NCBI GenBank assembly: GCA_965205595.1
Contig: CBDBHI010000021.1
Coordinates: 62,001 to 126,000 of the forward strand
Length of the DNA stretch: 64,000 nucleotides
From: CATQHP01 sp965205595
Lineage (GTDB): Bacteria > Acidobacteriota > Terriglobia > Bryobacterales > UBA6623
Direction: 5' to 3'
This document shows positions 25,061-33,857 of the stretch, piece by piece (position 1 is the first letter of the stretch; each line of letters starts with the position of its first letter). The translations under genes were made by a program, and so were the position numbers. A model generated the notes under the pieces. It had not been told where the DNA came from, ran no database searches, and saw nothing but the letters and a program-made list of their open reading frames with translations.

Positions 25061-26863
25061 TCAGTGTTGACGCCGTCTCCACAAAAAATAGAAATTAACC
25101 GCAATCGCCCCAATCACAACGATCAAAAGTATCGGTGCCTGCTCAGGCTCCGGTAGCCGCGCCACCGCCTTCTCGGCGGCGCTAACCTCGCCCTCCCGCC
25201 GTAGCCAAACCTCCCAGCGCCCTTGGCGCCCCGACCAGGTTCGTTCGCCAACCGGCCGCAGCCGCGCGGTCTGAACTTGTTCGCGATACCCAGACGGCAC
25301 GTACGAAACGTCCCGCCGCGCCGGCTCGCCCGGCACTTCGGCGGGCTCGTCCGTATTCGTTTCGTTCTGCGAAAACACCTCGTCAAAAAACGTAGGCGTG
25401 GTCGCTTCCGCAACGGCCATCAGCCACGGCCCGACTAGCAATGCACGGCGTCCAGGACGGCTGCGGTCACGCAGCGTCTTCGTGCGCAGCTCATACTTCA
25501 CCCACAGTCGATCTCCGGTCGACCAAGAGCGCCTAACGAGCGCGTATCCATTTTGCCAAGTCGGCTCGATGGTTTGCCCATTGAGTGATAGCGTCAAATC
25601 ATTCACCCAAGCAGGCCCGCGTACGCCAATCACCACAGGCTCCGCGGGCGCGGCCTCTATCTCGAGCAGTGCACTGGAATCCACATCAAGCTGAGTGCCG
25701 GCCCGCACCTTCAGCAGACCATCGTCGAATGTCGAATCGACCGCCAACTCATAGAGCAAACGATCTTCTTCCCACTGAAACGCAGCATCGGCAACAGCCG
25801 AGAACGCCCGCAGACCATGCAAAGTGCAGCACCACCAAGCGCGGTCTCCACCACGCTCAAATCCGTTCTCACTGAAATAAACGTGCCCAAAGTCGCCGCT
25901 AGGAAACTGGTTCATCGCGAACCCGTTGAACCAAGCGCGCTCGGCGGCATCGATGTGTCGTGGCTTGCGCGTAATTTGCCAAAGCTCCAATGAAAGCCGT
26001 AGCCAATCAGCGACTGAGCACCCCTCGTCTCGGCGTATCGACGGCTCGAAATACTCAGCCACCGTACCGCTCACGAGCACGTTCTTCGAAGCAGCCAACT
26101 CCGACCACACCGCCTCAACCCTGCCGAGCCACTGCTTATCGCCTGTAGCGCGATAGAGCGCCAATATCCCGCGCAGCGACGACAAAAGCCCATGGCTGTG
26201 CTGCGCCGGCTGCCGTGAAACGTCCTCGGCCATTGCTGCCGCCAGTTCGGTGTAACGCGCTTCCCCGGTAACCCGCCCAAGCTCGACTAGACCTTCGATG
26301 TTCTGAGTCCAACAGATATACCCGTGAGCCAAGCGGCCGACGCTGAACTCTTCCCGCACTTTGGAATCGCCAAATCGGTCTTCGCTCGAAATCAAAAAAT
26401 CGCCCATGCCGCGCGCCGCGTGTAACGCCGAGTCATCCTTACTTAGCGCGTAATACTCCAACAGTCCGATCAGCAATCGACCGTTGCCCCACATCCGCGC
26501 CATATCGTCATCTTCCACGCCACCGGTCGAAAGTGGAGCCCCAAAATGACCGTCTTCGCGCTGCTGCTCGAGCGCTTCTCGAACAAGCCGTCGCAGATCT
26601 TCCGTCGGAACCGCGCGGTGCTTCGACGCCGCGGCCAACGCACCGATATAGCGCCCAGAAAGATCGCCGCTAAAGTTTGTAAATCGACGAACATCTCGCG
26701 ATATCAAATCCGCAAGCAAGAACGGTGGATCGTACGTAGGCGGGCCGCCCGTAAGTACCCGCTGCAGTGTCAAATCGAAGCGCTGATTCAGTTCGCCCGC
26801 CGGGCAAACCCCAACCAGTGCCAGGAAAATTAGCGCCAACCGCGCATGTATCGCTGTCAACAT
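25061..26863 (-). CDS. GH127-family (DUF1680) beta-L-arabinofuranosidase-like, membrane-anchored
   Basis: 600 aa. A signal peptide (1-22, ending CPAG) is followed by an (alpha/alpha)6 catalytic domain and a beta-sandwich. Residues corresponding to the zinc-cysteine active site of GH127 enzymes are visible: E and C in DEGCSVADW (about 290) and the Cys pair in WWCCTLHGLRAF (about 346), where the second region supplies the nucleophile. A C-terminal helix (LLIVVIGAIAVNFYFLW) plus a basic tail would anchor it in the membrane with the enzyme outside the cytoplasm; this is unusual for the family. The likely substrate is a beta-linked L-arabinofuranoside, but DUF1680 covers several activities. Confidence 0.82.
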   Translation of the reverse strand: MLTAIHARLALIFLALVGVCPAGELNQRFDLTLQRVLTGGPPTYDPPFLLADLISRDVRRFTNFSGDLSGRYIGALAAASKHRAVPTEDLRRLVREALEQQREDGHFGAPLSTGGVEDDDMARMWGNGRLLIGLLEYYALSKDDSALHAARGMGDFLISSEDRFGDSKVREEFSVGRLAHGYICWTQNIEGLVELGRVTGEARYTELAAAMAEDVSRQPAQHSHGLLSSLRGILALYRATGDKQWLGRVEAVWSELAASKNVLVSGTVAEYFEPSIRRDEGCSVADWLRLSLELWQITRKPRHIDAAERAWFNGFAMNQFPSGDFGHVYFSENGFERGGDRAWWCCTLHGLRAFSAVADAAFQWEEDRLLYELAVDSTFDDGLLKVRAGTQLDVDSSALLEIEAAPAEPVVIGVRGPAWVNDLTLSLNGQTIEPTWQNGYALVRRSWSTGDRLWVKYELRTKTLRDRSRPGRRALLVGPWLMAVAEATTPTFFDEVFSQNETNTDEPAEVPGEPARRDVSYVPSGYREQVQTARLRPVGERTWSGRQGRWEVWLRREGEVSAAEKAVARLPEPEQAPILLIVVIGAIAVNFYFLWRRRQH

Positions 26864-26898
26864 CAGCCAGTGAGGTCCGACAAGGGGTCTGAAACAGT

Positions 26899-27300
26899 CT
26901 ATCGGCTAATGGGGAAAAACTCGCGATAGCGTTCCGGCATGCGGATCATCTTGCCTTCCGCGTTCGTAACCGTGTGCAGCGTCTCGCCCGTCGCCAGCAG
27001 CTCATCCCCTCGACGCATCTCGTACGCAAAACGCACACTGCGCGAGCGAGACTCCGTTACCCAGCAACGAATCACGACCTCATCGTTGAAACGCGCGGGC
27101 GACCGATAACGGCAATTGGCTTCCGTCACCGCGAGGAAAGCAGCTGACTCGTTCTCCATGTCGCGGTACTCAAACCCCACCTCGCGACAGTAACCGACAC
27201 GAGCCACTTCCATCCAAACCAAATAGTTCGCGTAATACACGACACCCATTTGGTCGGTCTCGGCATAACGCACCTGAACCGTGGATTCGACCTTCCGCAT
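26899..27300 (-). CDS. YbgC/FadM-type acyl-CoA thioesterase (hotdog fold)
   Basis: 133-aa hotdog thioesterase. RYAETDQMGVVYYANYLVW near residues 9-27 contains the catalytic Asp of the 4HBT/YbgC group, followed by the long central helix and strands (RFNDEVVIRCWVTES). The length is standard for the family. It hydrolyses acyl-CoA; chain length is unknown. The gene starts close to the rho stop on the same strand (9 bp between them), so it is probably in the rho transcript. Its end faces the GH127 start 35 bp on. Confidence 0.9.
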   Translation of the reverse strand: MRKVESTVQVRYAETDQMGVVYYANYLVWMEVARVGYCREVGFEYRDMENESAAFLAVTEANCRYRSPARFNDEVVIRCWVTESRSRSVRFAYEMRRGDELLATGETLHTVTNAEGKMIRMPERYREFFPISR

Positions 27301-27309
27301 CTCGCGAAC

Positions 27310-28557
27310 CTACGTCTTCATCGAAGCCAAAAATTCAGTATTATTCCGCGTCTTAGCCATACGGTCCAGCAGCAGTTCCATCGCCTCGACCGTGCCGAGA
27401 TTGCTCATCACCTTGTGCAGTACCCAAACCCGTTGCAGCGTCTCGGGGTCTAACAGCAACTCTTCCTTGCGCGTCCCGCTAGCCTGAATATCAATTGCCG
27501 GGAACGTACGCTTGTCAACCAGCTTGCGGTCGAGATGCAGCTCCATGTTGCCCGTTCCCTTGAACTCCTCGAAAATTACTTCGTCCATGCGGCTGCCGGT
27601 ATCGACCAGCGCCGTTGCGACAATCGTCAGCGAACCACCCTCTTCGATGCTCCGCGCCGCGCCAAAAAACCGTTTCGGCCGTTGCAACGCGTTTGAATCC
27701 ACGCCGCCCGACAGTACTTTGCCCGACGAGGGAACGATCGTGTTGTAAGCGCGCGCCAGCCGCGTGATTGAGTCGAGCAAGATCACGACATCCCTCTTGT
27801 GCTCAACCAACCGCTTCGCCTTTTCAATCACCATCTCGGCAACTTGCACGTGCCGAGTTTGCGGCTCGTCAAATGTTGAACTCACGACCTCGCCCTTCAC
27901 CGAGCGCGTCATGTCCGTGACTTCCTCGGGTCGCTCGTCGATCAACAACACAATCAACGTCACTTCGGGATGATTCGTCGTGATTGAATTGGCAATGGAT
28001 TGCAAAAGCATCGTCTTGCCGGTACGAGGGGGCGCCACGATCAGTCCACGCTGGCCCTTGCCGATCGGGGTAATGAGGTCCATCACGCGCCCCGAGAAGT
28101 TTTCCTTCGTCGTCTCAAGCTTGAACCGCTCTACGGGGTAATACGGAGTTAAGTTGTCGAAATGGATCTTATTCTTCGAAACTTCCGGAGACTCGAAATT
28201 GATCGCATCCACCCGCACCATCGAAAAATAGTTTTCGCGATCTCTAGGCGTGCGGGCTTGGCCGGAGACCGTGTCGCCATTGCGAATCGAATTGCGCCGC
28301 ACAAGCTGCTGCGGCACATAGATGTCGTCCGGGCCAGGCAGGTAGTTGTAATCAGGCGAGCGTAAAAAACCAAACCCCTCGGGAAGGATTTCGAGCACGC
28401 CCTCGACGAAGAGCAACCCCTCGTCTTCCGTTTCCGCGCGCAGAATTCGAAAAATAAGCTCCTGCTTTCGCAGGCTCGCGGTGCCTTCGAGCCCAAGCTC
28501 ATAGGCCATTTCTGTAAGGGCAGTAATATCCTTTTGGTGCAGTTCTGAAACTGTCAT
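27310..28557 (-). CDS. rho: Transcription termination factor Rho
   Basis: 415 aa from the ATG at 28557 (MTVSELHQKDITALTEMA), the normal Rho length. The longer frame upstream adds a non-homologous N-terminus. The N-terminal helical domain is followed by the RNA-binding cold-shock-like domain (EGFGFLRSPDYNYLPGPDDIYV near residues 58-79). The ATPase has Walker A APPRTGKTMLLQ, Walker B VVILLDSITRLARAY, the Q-loop region GKVLSGGVDSNALQRPKRFFGAARSIE, and R-loop-type sequence. No poly-charged insert is present. The upstream gap carries the large hairpin element. Confidence 0.97.
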   Translation of the reverse strand: MTVSELHQKDITALTEMAYELGLEGTASLRKQELIFRILRAETEDEGLLFVEGVLEILPEGFGFLRSPDYNYLPGPDDIYVPQQLVRRNSIRNGDTVSGQARTPRDRENYFSMVRVDAINFESPEVSKNKIHFDNLTPYYPVERFKLETTKENFSGRVMDLITPIGKGQRGLIVAPPRTGKTMLLQSIANSITTNHPEVTLIVLLIDERPEEVTDMTRSVKGEVVSSTFDEPQTRHVQVAEMVIEKAKRLVEHKRDVVILLDSITRLARAYNTIVPSSGKVLSGGVDSNALQRPKRFFGAARSIEEGGSLTIVATALVDTGSRMDEVIFEEFKGTGNMELHLDRKLVDKRTFPAIDIQASGTRKEELLLDPETLQRVWVLHKVMSNLGTVEAMELLLDRMAKTRNNTEFLASMKT

Positions 28558-29077
28558 AGGTTGCGTCGATCGCAATCCACGATCAACTCCCGAACTTAAA
28601 ACTGTAGAGGTGAGGGAAAAACGGGCGAATGCCCAACGGACACAGTAAGGATACCGCAGACCCCTCGCCCGGGCAAGCAAACTTCGTCGGCTGGGCTCTT
28701 CGGAATCGCGAATACCTAGCGTCGACTTTCTAGTCGACGTGCTTTACCAATCGCAACCCCACTTTCGCTGATGCCATAGACCGTTCTTGAATAAAAAGCC
28801 GTCAAGCAGGCAATTTCTGGACACTACATTTCGCTGTCCAATTTCGGAGGCGCGACTGTAAGGGAGTGCGGTGGCGAAGGGGCTTTCTGGAATACGCTGA
28901 GTTGGGACCTGCTGGTCATTCCTCAAAAGGGCCCGACTCATCTTTCCCAGTTAACCCTCCGCCACCGCACTCCCTTACAGTCGCGCCTCCGATCTTCAAG
29001 GGCTTGCTGTTGCGGCAAGCAGTCTATGCCATTCCTGGAAACACGCTAGCCCGCCTCTCTAGTCGTCGGCGCTTCTG
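28558..29077. other. rho-dnaG intergenic region with a fold-back element
   Basis: 520 bp with no gene. It holds rho's promoter region next to the start codon, and further up the long inverted repeat annotated separately. The rest shows no recognised feature. Confidence 0.6.
28844..28992. repeat. 149-bp fold-back (inverted repeat) element
   Basis: Arms 28844-28881 and 28955-28992 are inverted copies. 33 bp match perfectly from TCGGAGGCG to GGTGGCG, then one mismatch, then AGGG. Inside the loop, TGAGTTGGG and CCCGACTCA can also pair, so most of the element could form one long hairpin. There is no T-run for a simple terminator. It may be a MITE-like element or a structured RNA; no target duplication was identified. 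Confidence 0.7.
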
Positions 29078-30844
29078 TCAAAGTCCCTGTCGACCCCCAC
29101 CCCCCGACATACCAAGCTTGCGCTCCAAGTCCATCTTGTCTGTCAACAGCGCAAGCGTGGCCGCTCTGTCGCCAGCTTGCTCCGTATCTGAAATTGCCTG
29201 CCTAACCGCGCGATAGCGCCGCTCCCAACTCTGCCGTCGCAAGGCATCGAGCGCCCCGCGGCCTTCTTCGATCGTCGCCGGCTGTCTGTCTTTGTCGAAT
29301 ACGAGCTTCGCCAGGCGCATGCGGTCACGCTCGGTTAACCGGCCTTCCACCGCCGTATAGTGAAACTCCTCGTCGCCACCGTGAACGGCTACCATCGCCG
29401 CCAATGCTTCACGGCTCGGCATTCCGTCGTTGGCGGCGATTTCGTTTGCATCGGCAAGCAATTCCGCTCGTGCGTCGGCGGAATCAGCGAATAAATGCAG
29501 CAGGACGCGCTCGGCGGCCGAAAAGCCATCGGAGTCATCGACTGGCGGGGGCGTCCGCCGGCGCCGATTCGTCGAACGACGAAACCGTTCGAGCACCAAG
29601 CTGCGAGCAATTCCTAGCTGGTCAGCCAATTCGGTCGCCACCGCCGCCCGCCGTATCTCGTCCGGCAACAAATTGATCGAAGGCAGCATGTGCTCAAACG
29701 CGGCGACGCGGCCTTCCGACGATGAAGTGTCAAATTGCTTTCGAGCTCGGTCGGCTAACCAAATGAAATATCGAGGCGCCCGCTCAACTTGCGCCTTATA
29801 GGCTTCCGCGCCATGGGCCGAGCAGAAGTCGTCAGGGTCTTGGCCGCCCGGCAGCTCCAGCACTTGTACGTTGAGACCCTCGCGGAGCAGAATCTCGATT
29901 GAGCGCTCGACGGCATTCTGTCCAGCTTGGTCGGAGTCGAAATTTACGATGATCGTGTTGACATGACGCCGCATCGAACGGACCTGCTGCTGCGTCAAAG
30001 CGGTGCCACAAGTAGCCACTGCATTGGTGATACCCGCTCGCCACACGCCAATGACGTCCATGTAGCCCTCGACCAGCACAACGAACTCTTGTTTGCGCAT
30101 CGAAGCCTTGGCTCGCGAAAGGTTATAAAGTACGGTGTTTTTCTTGTAAATGTCCGTCTCGGGAGAGTTCAGATACTTTGGTTGGCGATCAGCCTGCATC
30201 GTTCTGCCGCCAAAAGCGATCACGCGGCCAAGCTCGTCATGGATAGGAAAAATCAACCTGTCGCGAAATCGATCGTAGTGCTCATCGCGATCTTCGGCCT
30301 TGCCAATCAGCCCCGAACCTAACATCGCCGCCGCGTCGACGCCACGCTTCCGCATGAGGCCCAACAACACATTGCCCGCCGGGGCGTAGCCGATGCCAAA
30401 TTGCGCTACCGATTCTTCGCTGAGTCCTCGCGACTCGAGGTAGCTACGCGCTTGTGCACCCGCATTCGTCGTCAGTTGTTTGACAAAAAAATCCTGCCCA
30501 AACTCGTGCAGATCCATCAACGAGTCACGCATCTTCGAGTTGGCGTCCGCACCCGCATTGCGTTTAGGCATCGGAATGCCTTGCTGGTCCGCCAACGTCT
30601 TGAGCGCTTCGAAAAATGTCAAGCCCTGCAATTCCATCAGAAAGTTGAAGACGTCACCGCTCTGGCCGCAGCCAAAGCACTTGTAGATCTGTAGACCGGT
30701 GTGGACGGAAAACGAGGGAGATTTTTCCGTGTGGAACGGGCACAGCCCGACAAAACGCAGCGAACCCTGTTTCCTGAGACGAACGAAGTCGCCAATCACA
30801 TTGGCGATATCAATGGAGTCCTTAACCTGTCGAGCGAAGTCCAT
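29078..30844 (-). CDS. dnaG: DNA primase DnaG
   Basis: 588 aa. The N-terminal zinc domain shows CPFHTEKSPSFSVH and CFGCGQSGDVFNFL (residues about 36-67). The RNA-polymerase/TOPRIM core has FVVLVEGYMDVIGVWRAG (catalytic Glu) and NFDSDQAGQNAV (DxD). The C-terminal region is helical and would bind DnaB. It makes RNA primers at the replication fork. The start follows family alignment (MDFARQVKDSIDIANVI). The usual neighbour rpoD is not next to it here. Confidence 0.97.
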   Translation of the reverse strand: MDFARQVKDSIDIANVIGDFVRLRKQGSLRFVGLCPFHTEKSPSFSVHTGLQIYKCFGCGQSGDVFNFLMELQGLTFFEALKTLADQQGIPMPKRNAGADANSKMRDSLMDLHEFGQDFFVKQLTTNAGAQARSYLESRGLSEESVAQFGIGYAPAGNVLLGLMRKRGVDAAAMLGSGLIGKAEDRDEHYDRFRDRLIFPIHDELGRVIAFGGRTMQADRQPKYLNSPETDIYKKNTVLYNLSRAKASMRKQEFVVLVEGYMDVIGVWRAGITNAVATCGTALTQQQVRSMRRHVNTIIVNFDSDQAGQNAVERSIEILLREGLNVQVLELPGGQDPDDFCSAHGAEAYKAQVERAPRYFIWLADRARKQFDTSSSEGRVAAFEHMLPSINLLPDEIRRAAVATELADQLGIARSLVLERFRRSTNRRRRTPPPVDDSDGFSAAERVLLHLFADSADARAELLADANEIAANDGMPSREALAAMVAVHGGDEEFHYTAVEGRLTERDRMRLAKLVFDKDRQPATIEEGRGALDALRRQSWERRYRAVRQAISDTEQAGDRAATLALLTDKMDLERKLGMSGGGGRQGL

Positions 30845-30934
30845 CCGACTCCGTTAGTTTACTGCCACGCGCTAATCGCTTCGAACCGGCAAGCATCGCG
30901 ACCGGAGTCAACTATTCAAACCGTTCTCGTCAGC

Positions 30935-31594
30935 TCAATCTAAAATCTTGACCCGAATATTCTTGTACATCACAGTGCTGCCCGGGTCGTGCCCCTGCAA
31001 CGCAAACGTACCTACGCCCAATTTCCGGCCCGGCATCGTTTGCCCCTGGCCATTGGGAAATGGCACAACACCATTCCAACCCTCAGGCTGCTCCCATTTC
31101 GTAATGAGGTGGTCGTTAACAAAGATCTTGACGACCTTGTCTTGCACAACGATGCGCTCAGTGAACCACTCGTCGTCTCCGGCTGGAGGATACAGGTTGT
31201 CGAGCACGGCATAGAGGCCGCCGGTCTTGCGCGGATCCTTAACGAACGAGTTATTCACTTGCACTTCAAACCCGGCATCGGGCCAGCCTACGGGCTGATA
31301 CAGGGTGTGAAAGTAGATTCCACCGTTTGAGTTATTCTTCGCTAGAACGTCAACCTTGAGGTCAAAGTTTCTGAAATTCGCGCCGCTGACGTCACCCACA
31401 TAGAACAAGTGAGCCCGGGGACCATTGGCGACAATTGCACCGTCGACGATCTTAAACGTCGACGGATTGTCAGTGGTCAACTGCCATCCGCTAAACGTCT
31501 CGCCGTCCCAAAGGTCGACCCAGCCCTCTTCCGCTAAGAGTCCTGACGCTAGCAAAGTGGCGGAGATCGCAAGACACAACAATAGTTTCCGCAT
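30935..31594 (-). CDS. DUF1080 (3-keto-disaccharide hydrolase-like) secreted protein
   Basis: 219 aa from the ATG at 31594, with a signal peptide (MRKLLLCLAISATLLASGLLAEEG). One concanavalin-like DUF1080 domain follows: WVDLWDGETFSGWQ at the start, NSNGGIYFHTLY, GFEVQVNNSF, and NIRVKIL at the end, as in the family. Some members hydrolyse 3-keto-glycosides; activity here is not shown. It is divergent from the DoxX-like gene across about 65 bp. Confidence 0.88.
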   Translation of the reverse strand: MRKLLLCLAISATLLASGLLAEEGWVDLWDGETFSGWQLTTDNPSTFKIVDGAIVANGPRAHLFYVGDVSGANFRNFDLKVDVLAKNNSNGGIYFHTLYQPVGWPDAGFEVQVNNSFVKDPRKTGGLYAVLDNLYPPAGDDEWFTERIVVQDKVVKIFVNDHLITKWEQPEGWNGVVPFPNGQGQTMPGRKLGVGTFALQGHDPGSTVMYKNIRVKILD

Positions 31595-31659
31595 AACGGG
31601 CGTATTGTAACTCAGCGGCCCCCTGGGGTAGAATCCCAAGGAGTTGGATCGCCCATGTT

Positions 31660-32037
31660 ATGAAAATCAAACCGAATCGGATTGTCTATTGGCTCTCGAC
31701 AGCGATTCTGAGCGTAGTATTCGTCGGTGGTGGAATCGCAAATATTTTAGGCTTTGAGGCGCAGCAGGAGGTCATGAAGCATCTTGGGTTTCCGCTGTAC
31801 TTCATGCTGTTTCTCGGGGCGGCAAAGCTTCTTGCGATTGGCGCTGTCCTATCGCCAGGTCTGCCGCTGCTGAAGGAATGGGCCTACGCCGGACTGTGTT
31901 TCGTTCTGATAGGCGCGTTCTACTCGCATATTCGCGCGGGTGACCCGGTCGAGCTAACCACCATCCCAGTGTTCGTGTGGCTAACCGGGGCGGTTTCTTA
32001 TCTCCTAAGGCCAACCACCCGCCGGCTTGCCGACTAG
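31660..32037 (+). CDS. DoxX-like membrane protein
   Basis: 125 aa with four hydrophobic segments (about 10-32, 44-64, 70-92, 97-115), the DoxX-like/DoxX_2 layout. GGGIANILGFEAQQEVMKHLGFP and LGAAKLLAIGAVL are typical of this family. Probable small inner-membrane protein; the function of the family is poorly known. The first codon ATG at 31660 gives a basic start before helix 1. Alone on the plus strand between two minus-strand genes. Confidence 0.85.
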   Translation: MKIKPNRIVYWLSTAILSVVFVGGGIANILGFEAQQEVMKHLGFPLYFMLFLGAAKLLAIGAVLSPGLPLLKEWAYAGLCFVLIGAFYSHIRAGDPVELTTIPVFVWLTGAVSYLLRPTTRRLAD

Positions 32038-32080
32038 CCCGCGCCCGCACAGCGCGGATTATGACGTGGGTGAAAATGCC

Positions 32081-33118
32081 CTATCGCTGGACGCGGCCGG
32101 AACCGCCGCCCTTCATCAGAGAAAGAACTTCGTCGGTCGAGAAGCGGTTGAAGTCACCAGGCACCGAATGCTTCAAGCATGAAGCCGCGACTGCGAACTC
32201 AAGCGCCTGCGCATGGTCGTCGGGAAAATGGTGGAGTCCGCCAATTAACCCGCCTGAGAACGAATCGCCGCCGCCCACGCGGTCGACGATGTGCGTGATT
32301 TGGTACTTCTTGCTGACGTGAAAACTTTTACGATCATTCAGGCATGCCGACCAGCCATTGTGTGAAGCCGATACCGACTCGCGTAGCGTAATCGCCTGCA
32401 TTTTCAGATTCGGGAAAGTGTCAAGCACCTTCGCCGAAAGCTGCTGGTAGCGATCGACGTCAAGTTCACCCGATTCGACGTCCACGTCATCGACAGAGAT
32501 GCCTAGACTCTTTTGGCAGTCTTCCTCATTCGCAATTCCGACATCGACGAACTTCGCCAGTTCCTGCATCACCTCGGGCGCCGACTTGCCATAGTTCCAA
32601 AGTTTCTTGCGGAAATTGTAGTCACACGAAACCGTGACGCCCTTGGCCTGCGCCGCCTTCGCCGCTTCGATCGACAGCTCCGCGCACCCTGGGTTCAGAG
32701 CCGGCGTAATGCCCGTAATGTGGAACCAAGTAGCGCCATCGAAAATCTTGTCCCAATCGAAATCGCCCGGCTGGGCGAGAGCAATCGAGCTGTCCGCGCG
32801 GTCATAGAGCACTTTCGAGGGCCGCTGATTTGCACCCGTCTCCAGAAAGTAAACGCCGACCCGGCCTGGTTTGCGAACAATGTCGTCGCAGTTAATCCCG
32901 AACCCACGAAGCTGGGCGATGCAGCTATCCGCAAGAAAATTGTCGTCCGGAAACGCGGTTACGAACGAACTTGGAATGCCGTAGTTCGACGTCGAAACCG
33001 CTACGTTGGCCTCCCCGCCGCCAAACGTCGCCACAAAGCTGGGCGATTGGAACGGACGCTCCATGCTGGGAGGGGCGAGACGCAGCATGATCTCGCCAAA
33101 AGTAACAACTTTTGCCAT
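32081..33118 (-). CDS. kdgK: 2-keto-3-deoxygluconate kinase-like sugar kinase (PfkB family)
   Basis: 345-aa ribokinase-family enzyme, probably phosphorylating 2-dehydro-3-deoxygluconate in sugar-acid breakdown. TFGEIMLRLAPP at the start, FGGGEANVAVSTSNYG (sugar binding) near 32-47, and the C-terminal anion-hole and catalytic Asp motif DRVGGGDSFSGGLIGG near 265-280 are visible. The usual VGAGD reads VGGGD, a conservative change. KDG kinases in other Acidobacteriota share this N-terminus, but exact sugar specificity is inferred. No other pathway gene is adjacent. Confidence 0.8.
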   Translation of the reverse strand: MAKVVTFGEIMLRLAPPSMERPFQSPSFVATFGGGEANVAVSTSNYGIPSSFVTAFPDDNFLADSCIAQLRGFGINCDDIVRKPGRVGVYFLETGANQRPSKVLYDRADSSIALAQPGDFDWDKIFDGATWFHITGITPALNPGCAELSIEAAKAAQAKGVTVSCDYNFRKKLWNYGKSAPEVMQELAKFVDVGIANEEDCQKSLGISVDDVDVESGELDVDRYQQLSAKVLDTFPNLKMQAITLRESVSASHNGWSACLNDRKSFHVSKKYQITHIVDRVGGGDSFSGGLIGGLHHFPDDHAQALEFAVAASCLKHSVPGDFNRFSTDEVLSLMKGGGSGRVQR

Positions 33119-33190
33119 AGTTCGACCTCGTAGGGAATTGTTAGCCGCCTAAAGGAGCAGGCGAGCTTTCATCAGAATATCATCGTGCTA

Positions 33191-33685
33191 TTACGGCGCG
33201 ATTACTTTGACGATCAGAAAAGTTAGCGTCTTGCCGTCGGCCACCATGACCTGATGAGGAGTTTTCGGAGGGATGTTGATCACGTGCCCCGTGGACATCC
33301 GATGCGGAACGCCGCCCACCAACTTTGAACCACGCCACTCGCCCGGACGGCCGTCCATTTCCTTCTGGCCGCTCGGCATCTTTCCACCGACGACGACCTC
33401 GCCTTCGCCGCCGAGCGTGAAATACATATCGGTCTTTGAGTCGTGCCATTCCGCAGGCCCGCTTCCGTTGCGGTGAACGACTAGGACGTAATTGTTCTTA
33501 CCCTTTTCCTCGAGCATCAACTGGCGAGAAACAGATGTCGTGCCCGCCGCCGCCTTTTTGATCGCCGCCTCAAGCTCGTTCTGGATTTGAGCTAAATCAC
33601 TCGGCGTCCAGGAGAGTTCCTTCATCGCGGCCCCGGCACTCAAAGCCGCAACCAAGAAGATAAGTGTCAACCTGAAAATGGTCAT
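33191..33685 (-). CDS. Secreted cupin-domain protein
   Basis: 164 aa from the ATG at 33685. A signal peptide (MTIFRLTLIFLVAALSAGAA) is followed by a helical stretch and then a single cupin barrel (VLVVHRNGSGPAEWHD, YFTLGGEGEVVVGG, GHVINIPPKTPHQVMV). The metal-ligand pattern is partial: His in EWHD and in TPHQV are seen. Probable periplasmic small-molecule binder or enzyme of unknown reaction. The longer frame upstream lacks a sensible start. Confidence 0.78.
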   Translation of the reverse strand: MTIFRLTLIFLVAALSAGAAMKELSWTPSDLAQIQNELEAAIKKAAAGTTSVSRQLMLEEKGKNNYVLVVHRNGSGPAEWHDSKTDMYFTLGGEGEVVVGGKMPSGQKEMDGRPGEWRGSKLVGGVPHRMSTGHVINIPPKTPHQVMVADGKTLTFLIVKVIAP

Positions 33686-33698
33686 AGCCCTTCCGTTC

Positions 33699-33809
33699 TC
33701 AGCTAGGGTCGTCGTCACGTATCGAAATTGTGATCCGGCGCACCAACAGAGCATTCGCCAGCACGAGCACCAAGATCAAGACGTAAGCCGTCGCTGTTAA
33801 AAAATCCAC
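33699..33809 (-). CDS. Possible 36-aa single-helix membrane peptide
   Basis: A GTG at 33809 opens a short frame whose translation is almost entirely one membrane helix (LTATAYVLILVLVLANALLV), then RRITISIRDDDPS. It lies 13 bp upstream of the cupin gene on the same strand and 48 bp from the IS. The longer frame to 33953 includes IS sequence and is chimeric. No family recognised; it may equally be the 3' remnant of something else. Confidence 0.35.
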   Translation of the reverse strand: MDFLTATAYVLILVLVLANALLVRRITISIRDDDPS

Positions 33810-33857
33810 CGGATATAGCCCTAAAGAAAACGTTACTACAGGTCGTGCTGGTCGAGC

